NCBI GenBank assembly: GCA_039029315.1
Contig: JBCCGK010000126.1
Coordinates: 1-30,371 of the forward strand
Source: JBCCCJ01 sp039029315
Lineage (GTDB): Bacteria > Bacteroidota > Bacteroidia > J057
DNA: 30,371 bases
Direction of reading: 5' to 3'
Positions 6,742 through 16,097 of this stretch are shown piece by piece (the first letter of the stretch is position 1; each line of letters starts with the position of its first letter). A program made the translations under genes and the position numbers. The notes beneath the pieces were generated by a model. That model worked only from the letters and a program-made list of their open reading frames with translations. It made no database searches and had not been told where the DNA came from.

Positions 6742-8220
6742 TTATTGATTGAGTGTGGCACGAAGTCCTATCCGTAAGGCAAAAGTGTAGTCGTCGAACA
6801 TTCTGACGAAGGTCTGACCATTGTTCCAGGAAAGGGTTTCAAATGATATGGCTACCTGGTCTGTATTGGCAATTCGCAGAAGTTTGTCTTGTGGGATGGC
6901 GACATCAAAATTGAGGATTTCGATCTGACTTACCCGACCTTCCGCATTGACTGCCGCCGCTTGGAATACATTCCGGAATGATTCATAGAGTGAATCAAGT
7001 ACCTGTCCTTGTGGGTCCAGAAAATACATTTGCATATCCAATTCTGCCGGGAATCCATTTTCAGTCTGAATCCGCAGGGAGGCATCTTCCAACGCCTCAA
7101 ATTCTTCCAATTCTCTCAAACCAAACACAAAAGTATCTCGCAGCAATACATGATCTGCACGTAGATGCAGAGGCAGATCTATATCCACCTCTACAGAAAA
7201 CTTGCTTGTATCCTGGATAAACCCATCCTTATTCATAGGAAGGCTTGCACCCTCAAATTGATAGGCAAGTTCTCTTGGGCCGGCTTGTAACACCTCACCG
7301 AGATTGGAATTGACCTCATTCAATTCATAATTCGTGAAAAAGGTCTGTCCGACTTGTTGGAGATCAGGGTATAGGAAGTCTATGCCTTGTTGGAGCTCTA
7401 TGGATTCCAGGTCCTTAAGGCCTTCATAATTGGTTTTGGCCTGTAGGACACGGGCTTTGCCATTGATCGGAATGCCAATGGAATTGCGAATGGACAGATC
7501 CAACTGATAATCCCTGAAATGCAAAACACCTGCCGCCTGACTTTTGAACAGTTTGATGTCTACCGTATCTACCTTTGTCACAGTTGTGATGGGATCGAAT
7601 CTGCCTTGAAGGTAGGAGTAAGTGAGATGTTGGAGACTGATGGTGCCAAATAAATCTGAACTACCCTGATAATCTATGGAGAATCCAAAACCCTGATCGG
7701 TAGATTCAATTTGATACCCAGCTAAATCAATGTCGATCACATTGGCTCCATTCAGGATGAAAGTAGAATCAATCTCAAGCACCTTCTCGCCCTTGATGAA
7801 GGAAGGAAAACGCATCAGCAACTCAACTTGATTGTTGGAGGTGGCTTGTATTTCGATCCGAAGCCTTCCGGTTTTGGCGTGGATACGGCTGAGACTTCCA
7901 ATGCCGGGAAAGGTATTCGGGATATATCCAGTGGAATTATCCAGAAAAGGAAGATCGATATCAGGGAGTTGAATCAATTGGTCACCTGTAATTGAGAAAA
8001 CCTTCCCGTGATAGATTAAATGAACCAACTGGCCTGAATCGACAAGAAAGGCATCTTGGTCATCCAATTCCTCAATCACATCCAAAAGGGTGAATTCTGA
8101 ATTAATGAGAGAAATGGCAAAGTCGGGATTCCATTCAGATATCTGAAGGGGACGTTCTGTGCAGCTTGAACCCCAAAAACTGAGAATCAAACAGACAGAT
8201 ACAATAGTAAGAATACGCAT
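6742..8220 (-). CDS. Large unrecognised lipoprotein
   Basis: A 492-residue protein with a short signal peptide and a probable lipidation Cys20 (FWGSSC). No family is recognised with certainty. It is acidic and beta-rich, with many alternating hydrophobic segments (DFAISLINSEFTLLDVIEEL near the start, then repeats of strand-turn units) and no obvious catalytic motif. The frame opens at a TTG at 8226, but the ATG at 8220 gives a normal MRILTIVSVCLI leader. It sits between a T9SS-sorted protein (27 to 34 bp upstream) and a DUF5723-like barrel (9 bp downstream), all on one strand, so a shared transcript and possibly a shared outer-membrane complex are likely. The role is inferred only from context. 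Confidence 0.78.
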   Translation of the reverse strand: MRILTIVSVCLILSFWGSSCTERPLQISEWNPDFAISLINSEFTLLDVIEELDDQDAFLVDSGQLVHLIYHGKVFSITGDQLIQLPDIDLPFLDNSTGYIPNTFPGIGSLSRIHAKTGRLRIEIQATSNNQVELLMRFPSFIKGEKVLEIDSTFILNGANVIDIDLAGYQIESTDQGFGFSIDYQGSSDLFGTISLQHLTYSYLQGRFDPITTVTKVDTVDIKLFKSQAAGVLHFRDYQLDLSIRNSIGIPINGKARVLQAKTNYEGLKDLESIELQQGIDFLYPDLQQVGQTFFTNYELNEVNSNLGEVLQAGPRELAYQFEGASLPMNKDGFIQDTSKFSVEVDIDLPLHLRADHVLLRDTFVFGLRELEEFEALEDASLRIQTENGFPAELDMQMYFLDPQGQVLDSLYESFRNVFQAAAVNAEGRVSQIEILNFDVAIPQDKLLRIANTDQVAISFETLSWNNGQTFVRMFDDYTFALRIGLRATLNQ

Positions 8221-8253
8221 AGGCAAGACAAGACTGGTAATTCGAAAAACTCC

Positions 8254-10932
8254 TTATGGAGTGATTTTGACAAAGGTCCGATAGCCTTTCAGGCGACCTG
8301 ACTTTATTCTAACGAAGAAAATGCCTGCACCAAGCTGTAAATTCTCTAATTTGAATGAATTTTTTCCTGCCTGCCCCGTAAATTGATAGTTGGCAATGGA
8401 TCTTCCAGCCCTGTCGAATACATTGAGACGAGTGATATTCTCGGATGGAAGCACATATTGGATGGTCAAATCTTCCCCATCATACAGAGGAGATGGGAAG
8501 GCATTAACAGGGATTTTGACAGATTTGGCAGTGATGATATTGAAAGAATTGATGTTGTCTTGTGAGAGGACATTTTTCTCCGTATCAATACCACTTTCCT
8601 CCAATAGCGTGAAATTCTCACCGTCTTCACTGTGTTCCAGGAACAATTCCAATTCTACAGCGCCAGTTGTTTCACGCTCTTCGTACGTAAATTCTACAGA
8701 AGCATTTAGGTCAGTATTGTTGGTTGGATAAATCTCAAAGTATCTGTCAATCTGACCCGCTTGATACGATTCGCCAGTTGTTCGGATCACCAGGGTTTCG
8801 CCTAGCGCATTGTCTTCTGAGGCCTTGATTCGCAGGCCCAATCCACCGAATTGTCGGCCCTGATTGCTGGCAACACTTCGTCGGGTGGCAACTTTTCCGA
8901 TGATATAGGAATTGGCACTTTCTTCTACCTGACCAGAAGTGCCAAGAGATAAGGTATGCATGCCTGATTCAACGACTCCTCCATTCAACACCAATAAGCC
9001 AGAAACGGTGAAATCTGAGGTCAAAAGGACTTTTCCAGATGGCTTATTGATTTCCATGGTTTGGATACTTCCCATTTCTGCTGCTGATAAATTCTGATCT
9101 CCTTCTCCGTTCATAATAATCTTAAAGAGATCCAGACCTTCTTCACTTCTGGTTTCGCTATCAACAACCAGATCTCCTTTGACTTGAATATCACCACCTG
9201 AAATCAATTTTTGATTTCCTCTGATTGTCAAGCCCTGATAGATATCACTGAGGATCGGTTGATTTTTTTCTCCACTGCCAAAGACGACCGTATTTCCGGT
9301 ATGAGTGGTTATATCAAATGATCCTGTCCCCATCGGTTTTTCGAAATGATTTTCAGATTCCATGACCAGAACACCTGCATTTTCGAAGGAGGAGCCTTCA
9401 GAAAGCCCATTAAATTCTCCTCTTGAATGCAATCCACCTGTATTTCGGTTGACAACCTTTGCATCTACATTGACCCACAGACTATCTGAAATCACAATTG
9501 GCTGTGTCCCCATAATATCATCAGAGAATATAAACATGCCAGAACTGTTGCCAAAGGTGCCATTATTGACAATTGGTTTTTCAAAAATATAGGTGGAGGT
9601 CACGTCTTTGCCTTGGAAGAAAGCAGAATCTCGAATGATGACCGAGTCCTGAAAATGGTAATCTCCTGCACGCATATTCATTTCCCCATCCAGAACAATT
9701 TTTCCTCCAAAATTATAGGAACTTCCAGGAGCTGCCTTGAGGAAGAGATTGCCATGGAGTTCCACTTCCAGATACCCGAGTTCAACCTGACTGACTCCCC
9801 CTACGAAAAAGTTGACATCTCCTACGATCATGGAATCTTTCACCATAAGATGGACGTCATTCGCTTGAGAAGAACTGCTAGGATTAAGGAGATTGTCGTT
9901 AACGATGACAGTAAGTGGCGTATCCACCCGACCATTCATTCTGACGCCTTTTGTGATCAGGGTAGAGAAATTGGCCACCCCAAGAAGGGTATCTGTATTC
10001 ACCAAAAAACCTGATAGTTCTGCCTCATTGAGACTGAAAATGTTGTACCCATTCATGTCCAGAGTGGTCTTGCTTCCTAACTCCAGGAGATTGTTGACAG
10101 TAAGATCGCCAACCAGAGTTTTGGTGGTGCCATTCCGATCAGGGTCCAGAAGAATCTCCAATTGATCATAGGTGGTTCCGAGTATGACTTGGTCCCCATA
10201 TCCTTGATAAAGGACCCGATTTCCTTCAAAGGTATAATCTGCATGACCGACTTCCATGGGAAGAGCGTCCTTGCGGAAAGTGATCTTGGATTCGTTGACA
10301 AAGGTTGAACTTTCGCTTTCCCCGACCAGATTTCCATTGGGCAATTCGAGGATCATTCCACTTTTTAGCTGGTTGGTTAGGCTGATATCGTTGGCAATGA
10401 CTACCTCCCCTGTTGCGATAAATGGATTGGAACCAAGAATGATTTGGTCTTGTCCCTGAAATCGACAACCTTTTACCCAGATGGTATCTCCCTTCCCGGT
10501 GATTCCTCCCTCAAAAATTAGTTTTGATGGGACGGATTTTGTCAATCGAACGATCCCTTTGCTATCTACCCGAAGATGCCCTATAAAATAATTTCTACCT
10601 TGCTCAAGTGTGTCAAGCAAAGATCCTTTCCTGACTAAGATTGGTCCGGTAACCGTGAAATCACCGTCTTTCAGCATGAGAGAAGACAGGGTATCTCTGA
10701 TGGTCAATTTGGCGCACATGGCTGCTGTCCCATCATCCGCCATGTCTACCCGAAGTCCATCTTCGATGAAGACAGAATCTGAGAAGCCAGGAACTTTGTC
10801 CAGATCCCAGGTAGAGGGATTGTGCCAACTACCGTTTTGGACAGCTCGAATATTTTGAGCAATGGATGAGGTTGAAAAGAGGAACAAGCAGCAAATACTG
10901 AGGCAAATGATGGTGGAGGTTTGCAGGCGCAT
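8254..10932 (-). CDS. T9SS-sorted beta-helical surface protein
   Basis: An 892-residue secreted protein. The signal peptide ends SSIA before Gln. The mature start NGSWHNPSTWDLDKVPGFSDSVFI is the G8-like W..P.TW....PG..D.V.I module seen at the N terminus of many Bacteroidota surface proteins. Residues from about 80 to 690 are short repeating beta-strands rich in Gly/Asn/Asp turns, as in a right-handed beta-helix. About residues 690-790 carry the module with FGGLGLRIKASEDNALGETL and RYFEIYP. Residues 806-892 form a type A T9SS C-terminal sorting domain (NAFPSPLYDGEDLTIQY ... LNVFDRAGR ... GAGIFFVRIKSG), so it is exported through the outer membrane by the T9SS and probably attached to the surface. 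No enzymatic motif is seen; a structural or adhesive role is plausible. It is the first gene of a three-gene operon. Confidence 0.85.
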   Translation of the reverse strand: MRLQTSTIICLSICCLFLFSTSSIAQNIRAVQNGSWHNPSTWDLDKVPGFSDSVFIEDGLRVDMADDGTAAMCAKLTIRDTLSSLMLKDGDFTVTGPILVRKGSLLDTLEQGRNYFIGHLRVDSKGIVRLTKSVPSKLIFEGGITGKGDTIWVKGCRFQGQDQIILGSNPFIATGEVVIANDISLTNQLKSGMILELPNGNLVGESESSTFVNESKITFRKDALPMEVGHADYTFEGNRVLYQGYGDQVILGTTYDQLEILLDPDRNGTTKTLVGDLTVNNLLELGSKTTLDMNGYNIFSLNEAELSGFLVNTDTLLGVANFSTLITKGVRMNGRVDTPLTVIVNDNLLNPSSSSQANDVHLMVKDSMIVGDVNFFVGGVSQVELGYLEVELHGNLFLKAAPGSSYNFGGKIVLDGEMNMRAGDYHFQDSVIIRDSAFFQGKDVTSTYIFEKPIVNNGTFGNSSGMFIFSDDIMGTQPIVISDSLWVNVDAKVVNRNTGGLHSRGEFNGLSEGSSFENAGVLVMESENHFEKPMGTGSFDITTHTGNTVVFGSGEKNQPILSDIYQGLTIRGNQKLISGGDIQVKGDLVVDSETRSEEGLDLFKIIMNGEGDQNLSAAEMGSIQTMEINKPSGKVLLTSDFTVSGLLVLNGGVVESGMHTLSLGTSGQVEESANSYIIGKVATRRSVASNQGRQFGGLGLRIKASEDNALGETLVIRTTGESYQAGQIDRYFEIYPTNNTDLNASVEFTYEERETTGAVELELFLEHSEDGENFTLLEESGIDTEKNVLSQDNINSFNIITAKSVKIPVNAFPSPLYDGEDLTIQYVLPSENITRLNVFDRAGRSIANYQFTGQAGKNSFKLENLQLGAGIFFVRIKSGRLKGYRTFVKITP

Positions 10933-11126
10933 AGCTTATAAATCAATCAAATTGAATTCCTATCATTAAATAATTGACGGTTCAGTAGTGCAGTCTTGCA
11001 TTCAATTTGGAAAAAAACTGTATGCGAGAATTCGTTTTTGGGGCGAAGAGTCGTTTTTGCAGCCTGATCGGCCCAACTTTATTTGCCGGTTGGGATGAAT
11101 TCGAAACATGAAGTTTTTGAAAAGTG

Positions 11127-12950
11127 TTATGATTGGAATTGCAGAGAATACAACTGTTGGTATAGCCCACCCTTCTGAAGTAATTCTTGATGGGTACCTC
11201 GCTCCATAATTCGTCCCTGATCTATCACCAAAATAAGATCTGCATGCTGAATGGTAGACAAACGATGGGCGATGACCAGAGAGGTACGATTGCTCATCAG
11301 TGAATCCAGAGCCTGCTGTACCAGGAGCTCTGATTGGGTATCCAGATTGGAGGTTGCCTCATCCAGAATCAAGATGGGAGGATTGTGATAGACTGCCCTG
11401 GCAATCGTCAGGCGTTGTTGTTGCCCGCCGGAAAGCATGGTGCCGCGCTCTCCAATGAGGGTATCATATTGATCTGGCAAATCCATGATGAAGTCATGGG
11501 CATATGCAATTTTAGCTGCTTCTTCTACCTTCTTGTTGTCCATTTGGGATTCGCCAAAAGCAATATTATTTCGAACGGTATCGTGAAAGAGAATTCCTTC
11601 CTGATTAACCTGTCCAACAAGTTTGCGAAGATTTGATAATTTGAGAGTCTTGATGGGATGTTCATCAATCAGGATCTGCCCCTGTTGCGGATCATAAAAC
11701 CTTGGAATCAGATCTGCTAGGGTTGATTTTCCGCCTCCTGAAGGACCAACAAGCGCTACAGTTTTTCCTTTGTCTAAGCTAAAAGAAATATTCTTTAAAA
11801 CGTCCACATCCTCGTATCGAAAGACCACTTGTTCAAAGCGGATGGAGGTCTCAAAACTCAGGAGTGATTGTGGAAGAGAAGGTTCATGGATTTCCGGGGA
11901 GCGTTGCAAGAGCTGCTCAACTCTTTCATAGGCAGCATTGCCCTTCTGGATTTTGGTGAAGGCATTGGAGAGGACCTTGATAGGACCAAGTACCTGGCTG
12001 AATATGGCAATGAATCCAATGAATTCCGATGGCTTCAAATGAGATTGCTGATTCAGGATCAAGCTACTTCCATAATAGATGATCAGACAGACAACCCCAA
12101 TACTCAGCACTTCTGTGATCGGTGAGGCAAGGTCAGCTTTCCGGCGGACTGCGATCATGCGTTTTGTGTATTCCTGATTTCTGTTGAGGTAACGATTACT
12201 GATGAAGGACTCCTTCCTGAATGCTTTGATAATTCGCACGCCCCCGATGAACTCTTCCAATAAAGACGTAAGAGAAGCCAAGGCTTGTTGCCCCTTGCGT
12301 GTACTTCGTTTCAGTGGGCCTGCAATGGCATTGATGACGAGACCTGTGAGGGGGAGAATAATCAGGACAAATAAGGTGAGTTTCCACGACAGGAATAGCA
12401 AGGTCAATAAAAAGGTAAGAATGGTGATGGGTTCGCGAAAAATTGCCAACAAAGTTCCCAAGACCGATTCCTGAATCAATTGAACATCATTGACGACGAC
12501 GCTGATGATCTCCCCTTTTTTTTCTTTGCTATAATAACTCAATCCCAATCGGGTTAAATGCGCAAATAGATGGGTGCGAAGCTGAAGGATGATTCCTTGC
12601 TCCAAGGGGGCGATAAACCACTGGGTGAGGTAGCGGGAAAGATTTTTCAACAGAATGGCAAACAGCAAGCCAACACAAAACCAAATGAGTACCTGGGAGG
12701 CTCCATGATGCTGGATTTGTTGGCTTAGGGCATAATATCCGTGTGCTTTTAAGGAATTGCCATCCCAGAGAGACAAGTCAGTTTGGGGAGCTGGAATCGG
12801 AGTTTGGGAGAACAGAATTTCTAAAAATGGAATCACTGAAACCAGAGAAACCGCACTGAAGACAGTGTATACCAGAAGGAATCCTAGCGCTAGTCCACCA
12901 AGCCAAAGATAAGATTTGCCGTAGGCAATGATTCGGAAATAAGCTAGCAT
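11127..12950 (-). CDS. MsbA-like ABC exporter (fused permease and ATPase)
   Basis: A 607-residue half-transporter of the lipid or multidrug exporter type. About six membrane helices occupy the first 320 residues. The ATPase domain has Walker A GPSGGGKST (402-410), signature LSGGQQQR (506-513), Walker B ILILDEAT (526-533) and an H-loop in IAHRLST. It would act as a homodimer in the inner membrane. MsbA flips lipid A, but the substrate here is not provable because multidrug exporters look the same. The frame extends to an ATG at 12986, but that region overlaps the likely divergent promoter; ATG 12950 (MLAYFRIIAYGKSYLW) gives the usual N terminus. It is divergent from rbfA with about 63 bp between starts. 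Confidence 0.88.
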   Translation of the reverse strand: MLAYFRIIAYGKSYLWLGGLALGFLLVYTVFSAVSLVSVIPFLEILFSQTPIPAPQTDLSLWDGNSLKAHGYYALSQQIQHHGASQVLIWFCVGLLFAILLKNLSRYLTQWFIAPLEQGIILQLRTHLFAHLTRLGLSYYSKEKKGEIISVVVNDVQLIQESVLGTLLAIFREPITILTFLLTLLFLSWKLTLFVLIILPLTGLVINAIAGPLKRSTRKGQQALASLTSLLEEFIGGVRIIKAFRKESFISNRYLNRNQEYTKRMIAVRRKADLASPITEVLSIGVVCLIIYYGSSLILNQQSHLKPSEFIGFIAIFSQVLGPIKVLSNAFTKIQKGNAAYERVEQLLQRSPEIHEPSLPQSLLSFETSIRFEQVVFRYEDVDVLKNISFSLDKGKTVALVGPSGGGKSTLADLIPRFYDPQQGQILIDEHPIKTLKLSNLRKLVGQVNQEGILFHDTVRNNIAFGESQMDNKKVEEAAKIAYAHDFIMDLPDQYDTLIGERGTMLSGGQQQRLTIARAVYHNPPILILDEATSNLDTQSELLVQQALDSLMSNRTSLVIAHRLSTIQHADLILVIDQGRIMERGTHQELLQKGGLYQQLYSLQFQS

Positions 12951-12962
12951 TTTGTACCTTCG
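12932..12962 (+). promoter_or_regulatory. Candidate rbfA promoter
   Basis: TTCG (12932-12935), 19 bases, then TACCTTCG (12955-12962). This matches the spacing of the Bacteroidota TTTG-N19-TAnnTTTG promoter, with a C for T change in each element. The ATG of rbfA at 13014 would lie about 45 nt downstream of the predicted start site. It overlaps the first codons of the divergent ABC exporter gene. Confidence 0.35.
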
Positions 12963-13013
12963 TGCTACAAAAATATGTCCTCCCATTACCGAGAGGAATT
13001 CTTACAAATCTAT

Positions 13014-13382
13014 ATGTCCGAATCCATTGTTCAAAAAAAACTCGCCAAATTGATCCTGCAACAGTTGGGGGAGATCATTCGATTGACCTTTGATGGGGGG
13101 AAAGGAGTGATGATTACGGTGAGCCTTGTACGCGTAACAGCAGATCTGAGTTTGGCAAAGGTGTACGTGAGTGTATTGCCAGACAAGCGATTGGATGAGA
13201 TTTCAGAAGCCTTGAATGAAGATGCCTGGCGGCTAAGGAAGGAATTGGCCAAGCGCATTCGCAACAAAGTCCGAAAGATTCCAGATCTGAGATTTTATTC
13301 AGATGATTCTTTCATACATGCTGAACGCATAGACAGCCTGCTCAATCAAATCTCTACAGACGAGCCCAACTCTGACCTCTGA
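13014..13382 (+). CDS. rbfA: 30S ribosome-binding factor RbfA
   Basis: A 122-residue cytoplasmic protein that binds the 30S subunit during late 16S rRNA maturation and cold adaptation. The start MSESIVQKKLAKLILQQLGEII matches the family N terminus, followed by the KH-like core (MITVSLVRVTADLSLAKVYVSVLP) and the C-terminal helix with KIPDLRFYSDDSFIHAERIDSLL. The frame is open from an ATG at 12975, which would add 13 residues not expected for the family, so ATG 13014 is chosen. It is followed after 17 bp by a LolC/E-like permease gene, a neighbourhood I recall as common in Bacteroidota. Confidence 0.93.
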   Translation: MSESIVQKKLAKLILQQLGEIIRLTFDGGKGVMITVSLVRVTADLSLAKVYVSVLPDKRLDEISEALNEDAWRLRKELAKRIRNKVRKIPDLRFYSDDSFIHAERIDSLLNQISTDEPNSDL

Positions 13383-13399
13383 TTGCTGTACGAACGCCT

Positions 13400-14650
13400 A
13401 TGAAAACCCTTATTGGAATCGCGAGTCGTTATCTGTTCTCTCAAAAATCCAGTAATGCCATCAATGTCATTATCTGGGTGTGTATTCTTGGCATTGGAAT
13501 TGGGTCAATGGCAATTATTTTTGTCCTCTCCATTTTCAATGGTCTGACCAATTTCATCGAAGGATTATTTGCCGGGATTGATCCTGATATCAAAATCGTT
13601 GCGGCAGTAGGACATACCTTCGAAGACTCGGAAGAGGTATACGAAAAGTTGTTGAACTATGCTGAAGTCGTGTCCCTCAGCCGAACCCTTGAAGGAAAGG
13701 TCTGGCTGGAATATCAGGACAATGAAACAGTGGCTACCTTAAAGGGGGTTCAATCAAATTTTCTGACAGTCAGTCCTTTGGATACATTTGTTGTAAGCGG
13801 AGATTATACGTTCGCTCAACGGAATGGACGTTATCAAGTATTGATGGGAATCGAAATTGCCCATCGCCTCAATGCTGATTTGGTCAATGATTCCAGACCA
13901 ATCACTGACATTCCTCCTTTGCGTGTCTCCTATTTGCCACAAGATGCTTCTACTTTCAATCCTCTGAATGATCTTCGGACAGAATTTGTCTATCCATCTG
14001 GGGTCTTCAGTATCCAAAAAGAGTATGATGAAACCTATTTGGTGACAGATTTGGCATTTGTTAGAGACCTATTTGGGCTAACAAATCACGTTTCAGCTTA
14101 TGAAATCCGCCTCAAGGACATCAAGCGAGCAGAGAGAGTGAAAGAAGAGTTGCAACAAATAGTTGGGGACAAATATTTGGTCATGACCTGGTATGAGCAA
14201 CACCAAACGCTCTACAGGGTGATGAAAAATGAAAAATATATCAGCTACCTGATTCTCGTGCTGATGTTGGCCATTGCTGCGGTGAATGTGGTAGGAAGTC
14301 TCCAGATGATTGTGTATGAAAAAACCCGTGACATTGCGGTATTGAAATCCTTTGGGGCAACAAGCTCAATGATCCGCAAAATTTTCCTCTACACTGGATT
14401 GATGGTTGGTGGATTAGGAGGGGTGATAGGCGTGGTGGGAGCATTTGTATTTGGGATGATTCAGAAGGTGTTCGGGATCATCCGTCTGCATGGGGGCGAA
14501 AGTTTCCGAGTGGAGTCTTTTCCGATAGACTTGCAACTAGATGACTTTTTATTGGTATTCTCGACCGTGATGCTCCTGGCCATGATTGCTTCTCTGTATC
14601 CATCACGGAGGGCTGCGAAGGTCAAAGTTGTAGACGGATTGCGCCAATAA
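13400..14650 (+). CDS. FtsX/LolC-E-type ABC transporter permease
   Basis: A 416-residue inner-membrane protein with the topology of LolC/LolE and MacB-type permeases: one N-terminal helix (INVIIWVCILGIGIGSMAIIFVLSIFNGL), a periplasmic domain of about 220 residues, and three C-terminal helices including the FtsX core (VLKSFGATSSMIRKIFLYTGLMVGGLGGVIGVVGAF). In LolCDE, such permeases take lipoproteins from the inner membrane to LolA; this Bacteroidota type is usually annotated the same way, though the ATPase gene is not in the window. It lies 17 bp after rbfA and is probably co-transcribed. It converges with the glycosyltransferase gene, leaving only 8 bp between stops. Confidence 0.85.
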   Translation: MKTLIGIASRYLFSQKSSNAINVIIWVCILGIGIGSMAIIFVLSIFNGLTNFIEGLFAGIDPDIKIVAAVGHTFEDSEEVYEKLLNYAEVVSLSRTLEGKVWLEYQDNETVATLKGVQSNFLTVSPLDTFVVSGDYTFAQRNGRYQVLMGIEIAHRLNADLVNDSRPITDIPPLRVSYLPQDASTFNPLNDLRTEFVYPSGVFSIQKEYDETYLVTDLAFVRDLFGLTNHVSAYEIRLKDIKRAERVKEELQQIVGDKYLVMTWYEQHQTLYRVMKNEKYISYLILVLMLAIAAVNVVGSLQMIVYEKTRDIAVLKSFGATSSMIRKIFLYTGLMVGGLGGVIGVVGAFVFGMIQKVFGIIRLHGGESFRVESFPIDLQLDDFLLVFSTVMLLAMIASLYPSRRAAKVKVVDGLRQ

Positions 14651-14658
14651 AAGAAAGC

Positions 14659-15396
14659 CTACTCGGCTGGTTTCCATTTCTTGAACAAGGAGGATATTTT
14701 CATAGAAATAACTCCAAATACAGCTTCTTTAAAGATTTTGCTGGACATTTTTGATTCGCCTCTTGTTCTGTCACGAAAAATAATGGGAACCTCCTTGATG
14801 GTGAATCCATATTTCCACGCACGGAATTTCATCTCGATTTGAAAGGCATATCCGACAAACTTGACTGGCTCTTGCAGGACGCTTTTGAGTACTTTGCGGG
14901 TATAACATTTGAACCCTGCTGTGGTATCCCGAATAGACATTCTGGTAATGAATCGAACATAGGCACTGGCATAATAACTCATCAAAACCCTGCCCATTGG
15001 CCAATTCACTACATTGACACCATTGACATAGCGAGAACCAATCGCCAGGTCAAAGCCTTCATCTTTACAAGCCTTAAGAAGGGAGGGGAGAGCCTTGGGA
15101 TTGTGACTGAAGTCTGCATCCATCTCGAAGATGTATTCATACTGCTTGTCCAATGCCCATTGGAAGCCATGAAGATAAGCCGTGCCCAGCCCAAGTTTGC
15201 CCTTGCGCTCCTCCATAAAAATCCTGTCAGGATATTGGGCCATCATGTTTCTGACCAGTTCTGCCGTCCCATCAGGGGAATTGTCTTCCACAATCAAGAG
15301 ATGTGCTTCAGGAAGGACGAGCATGACTTTTTCTATCAGAGCCTCAATGTTCTCCTTTTCGTTATATGTGGGTACGATCACCAGTTCCTGGGCCAT
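14659..15396 (-). CDS. Polyprenol-phosphate mannosyltransferase-like GT2 (DPM1 type)
   Basis: A 245-residue GT-A-fold glycosyltransferase of family 2. Motifs: VPTYNEKENI at the N terminus, VEDNSPDGT (nucleotide-sugar site), MDADFSHNP (DxD-type metal site, Asp93 and Asp95) and IGSRYVNG. The length and the C-terminal FKEAVFGV...FKKWK fit soluble DPM1-type enzymes without membrane helices, which transfer a sugar (usually mannose from GDP-mannose) to polyprenyl phosphate on the cytoplasmic side for later surface glycosylation. The donor is inferred from the family. The frame reads upstream to a TTG at 15456, but ATG 15396 gives the canonical start MAQELVIVPTYNE. It is convergent with the LolC/E-like gene. 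Confidence 0.88.
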   Translation of the reverse strand: MAQELVIVPTYNEKENIEALIEKVMLVLPEAHLLIVEDNSPDGTAELVRNMMAQYPDRIFMEERKGKLGLGTAYLHGFQWALDKQYEYIFEMDADFSHNPKALPSLLKACKDEGFDLAIGSRYVNGVNVVNWPMGRVLMSYYASAYVRFITRMSIRDTTAGFKCYTRKVLKSVLQEPVKFVGYAFQIEMKFRAWKYGFTIKEVPIIFRDRTRGESKMSSKIFKEAVFGVISMKISSLFKKWKPAE

Positions 15397-15607
15397 AAGC
15401 TCGCCTCGCTTGCTAACTTTCAATGGCAAAGAAAAAGAATGATTGCTCAAGTTCAAAGTGCTTTAAAGGGGATTGAAAGGATTTCAGAATAATTACACCC
15501 CAAAGCCTGAAAAGTTCATGAATCAGAGAGGCTTGCCGACAAGAGTCCTATCAACACTGGATTTTCTGCAAAAAAATCCTTAAGTTTTGATTTACAGGGG
15601 ATTCCCT

Positions 15608-15638
15608 TTTGTAAGCATGTGCATTACCGCTAACTTTT
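15608..15638 (+). promoter_or_regulatory. Candidate promoter of the CBS gene
   Basis: TTTG (15608-15611), exactly 19 bases, then TAACTTTT followed by G (15631-15639), close to the Bacteroidota consensus TTTG-N19-TAnnTTTG. The ATG at 15645 comes only 6 to 7 nt after the -7 element, so the mRNA would be leaderless or nearly so. Confidence 0.5.
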
Positions 15639-15644
15639 GCTGTT

Positions 15645-16082
15645 ATGTTGACTGTCAAACATCTGTTTCGTTGGAAAGGATCGGATCTTTGGACGATCTC
15701 TTCCCTGGCAACGGCTTTTGAGGCCTTGCAATTAATGGCCGAAAAAAACATCGGTGCCCTTCCTGTCGTGGACCAGGGGCGATTGGTCGGAATGTTTTCT
15801 GAAAGAGACTACGCAAGGAAGGTGATCCTTCGTGGCAAATCTTCCAAAAGTACCCTGGTCAAGGAGTTGATGACGACCAAAGTATATTGGGTAAAACCTT
15901 CCCGTTCAGTAGAAGACTGTATGTTCCTCATGACAGAAAAGCGAATCAGACATTTGCCTGTCATGGACAATCAGCAGTTGATTGGCATCATTACGATTGG
16001 AGATGTCGTCAAGGCTATGATCTCCCAGCAGCAGAGTACCATACAGGACTTGCAAAATTATATCACTGGTGCCACATATTAA
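15645..16082 (+). CDS. Twin CBS-domain protein
   Basis: A 145-residue cytoplasmic protein made almost entirely of two CBS domains (about residues 10-64 and 72-130), with the usual repeats LMAEKNIGALPVVDQGRLVGMFSERD and MTEKRIRHLPVMDNQQLIGIITIGDVV. A CBS pair binds adenine nucleotides (AMP, ATP, SAM) and regulates a partner. No effector domain is fused, so it is a stand-alone sensor whose partner is not evident. It is a monocistronic gene between a glycosyltransferase (-) and a BamA-like gene (-), convergent with the latter. Confidence 0.92.
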   Translation: MLTVKHLFRWKGSDLWTISSLATAFEALQLMAEKNIGALPVVDQGRLVGMFSERDYARKVILRGKSSKSTLVKELMTTKVYWVKPSRSVEDCMFLMTEKRIRHLPVMDNQQLIGIITIGDVVKAMISQQQSTIQDLQNYITGATY

Positions 16083-16097
16083 GGGATCAGACCTGTC

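Noticed and set aside
12951..12986. ATG 12986 as the start of the ABC exporter.
   Set aside because: It would add 12 residues (MGGHIFVARRYK) atypical for the family and place the coding start across the likely rbfA promoter and the upstream alternative rbfA ATG.
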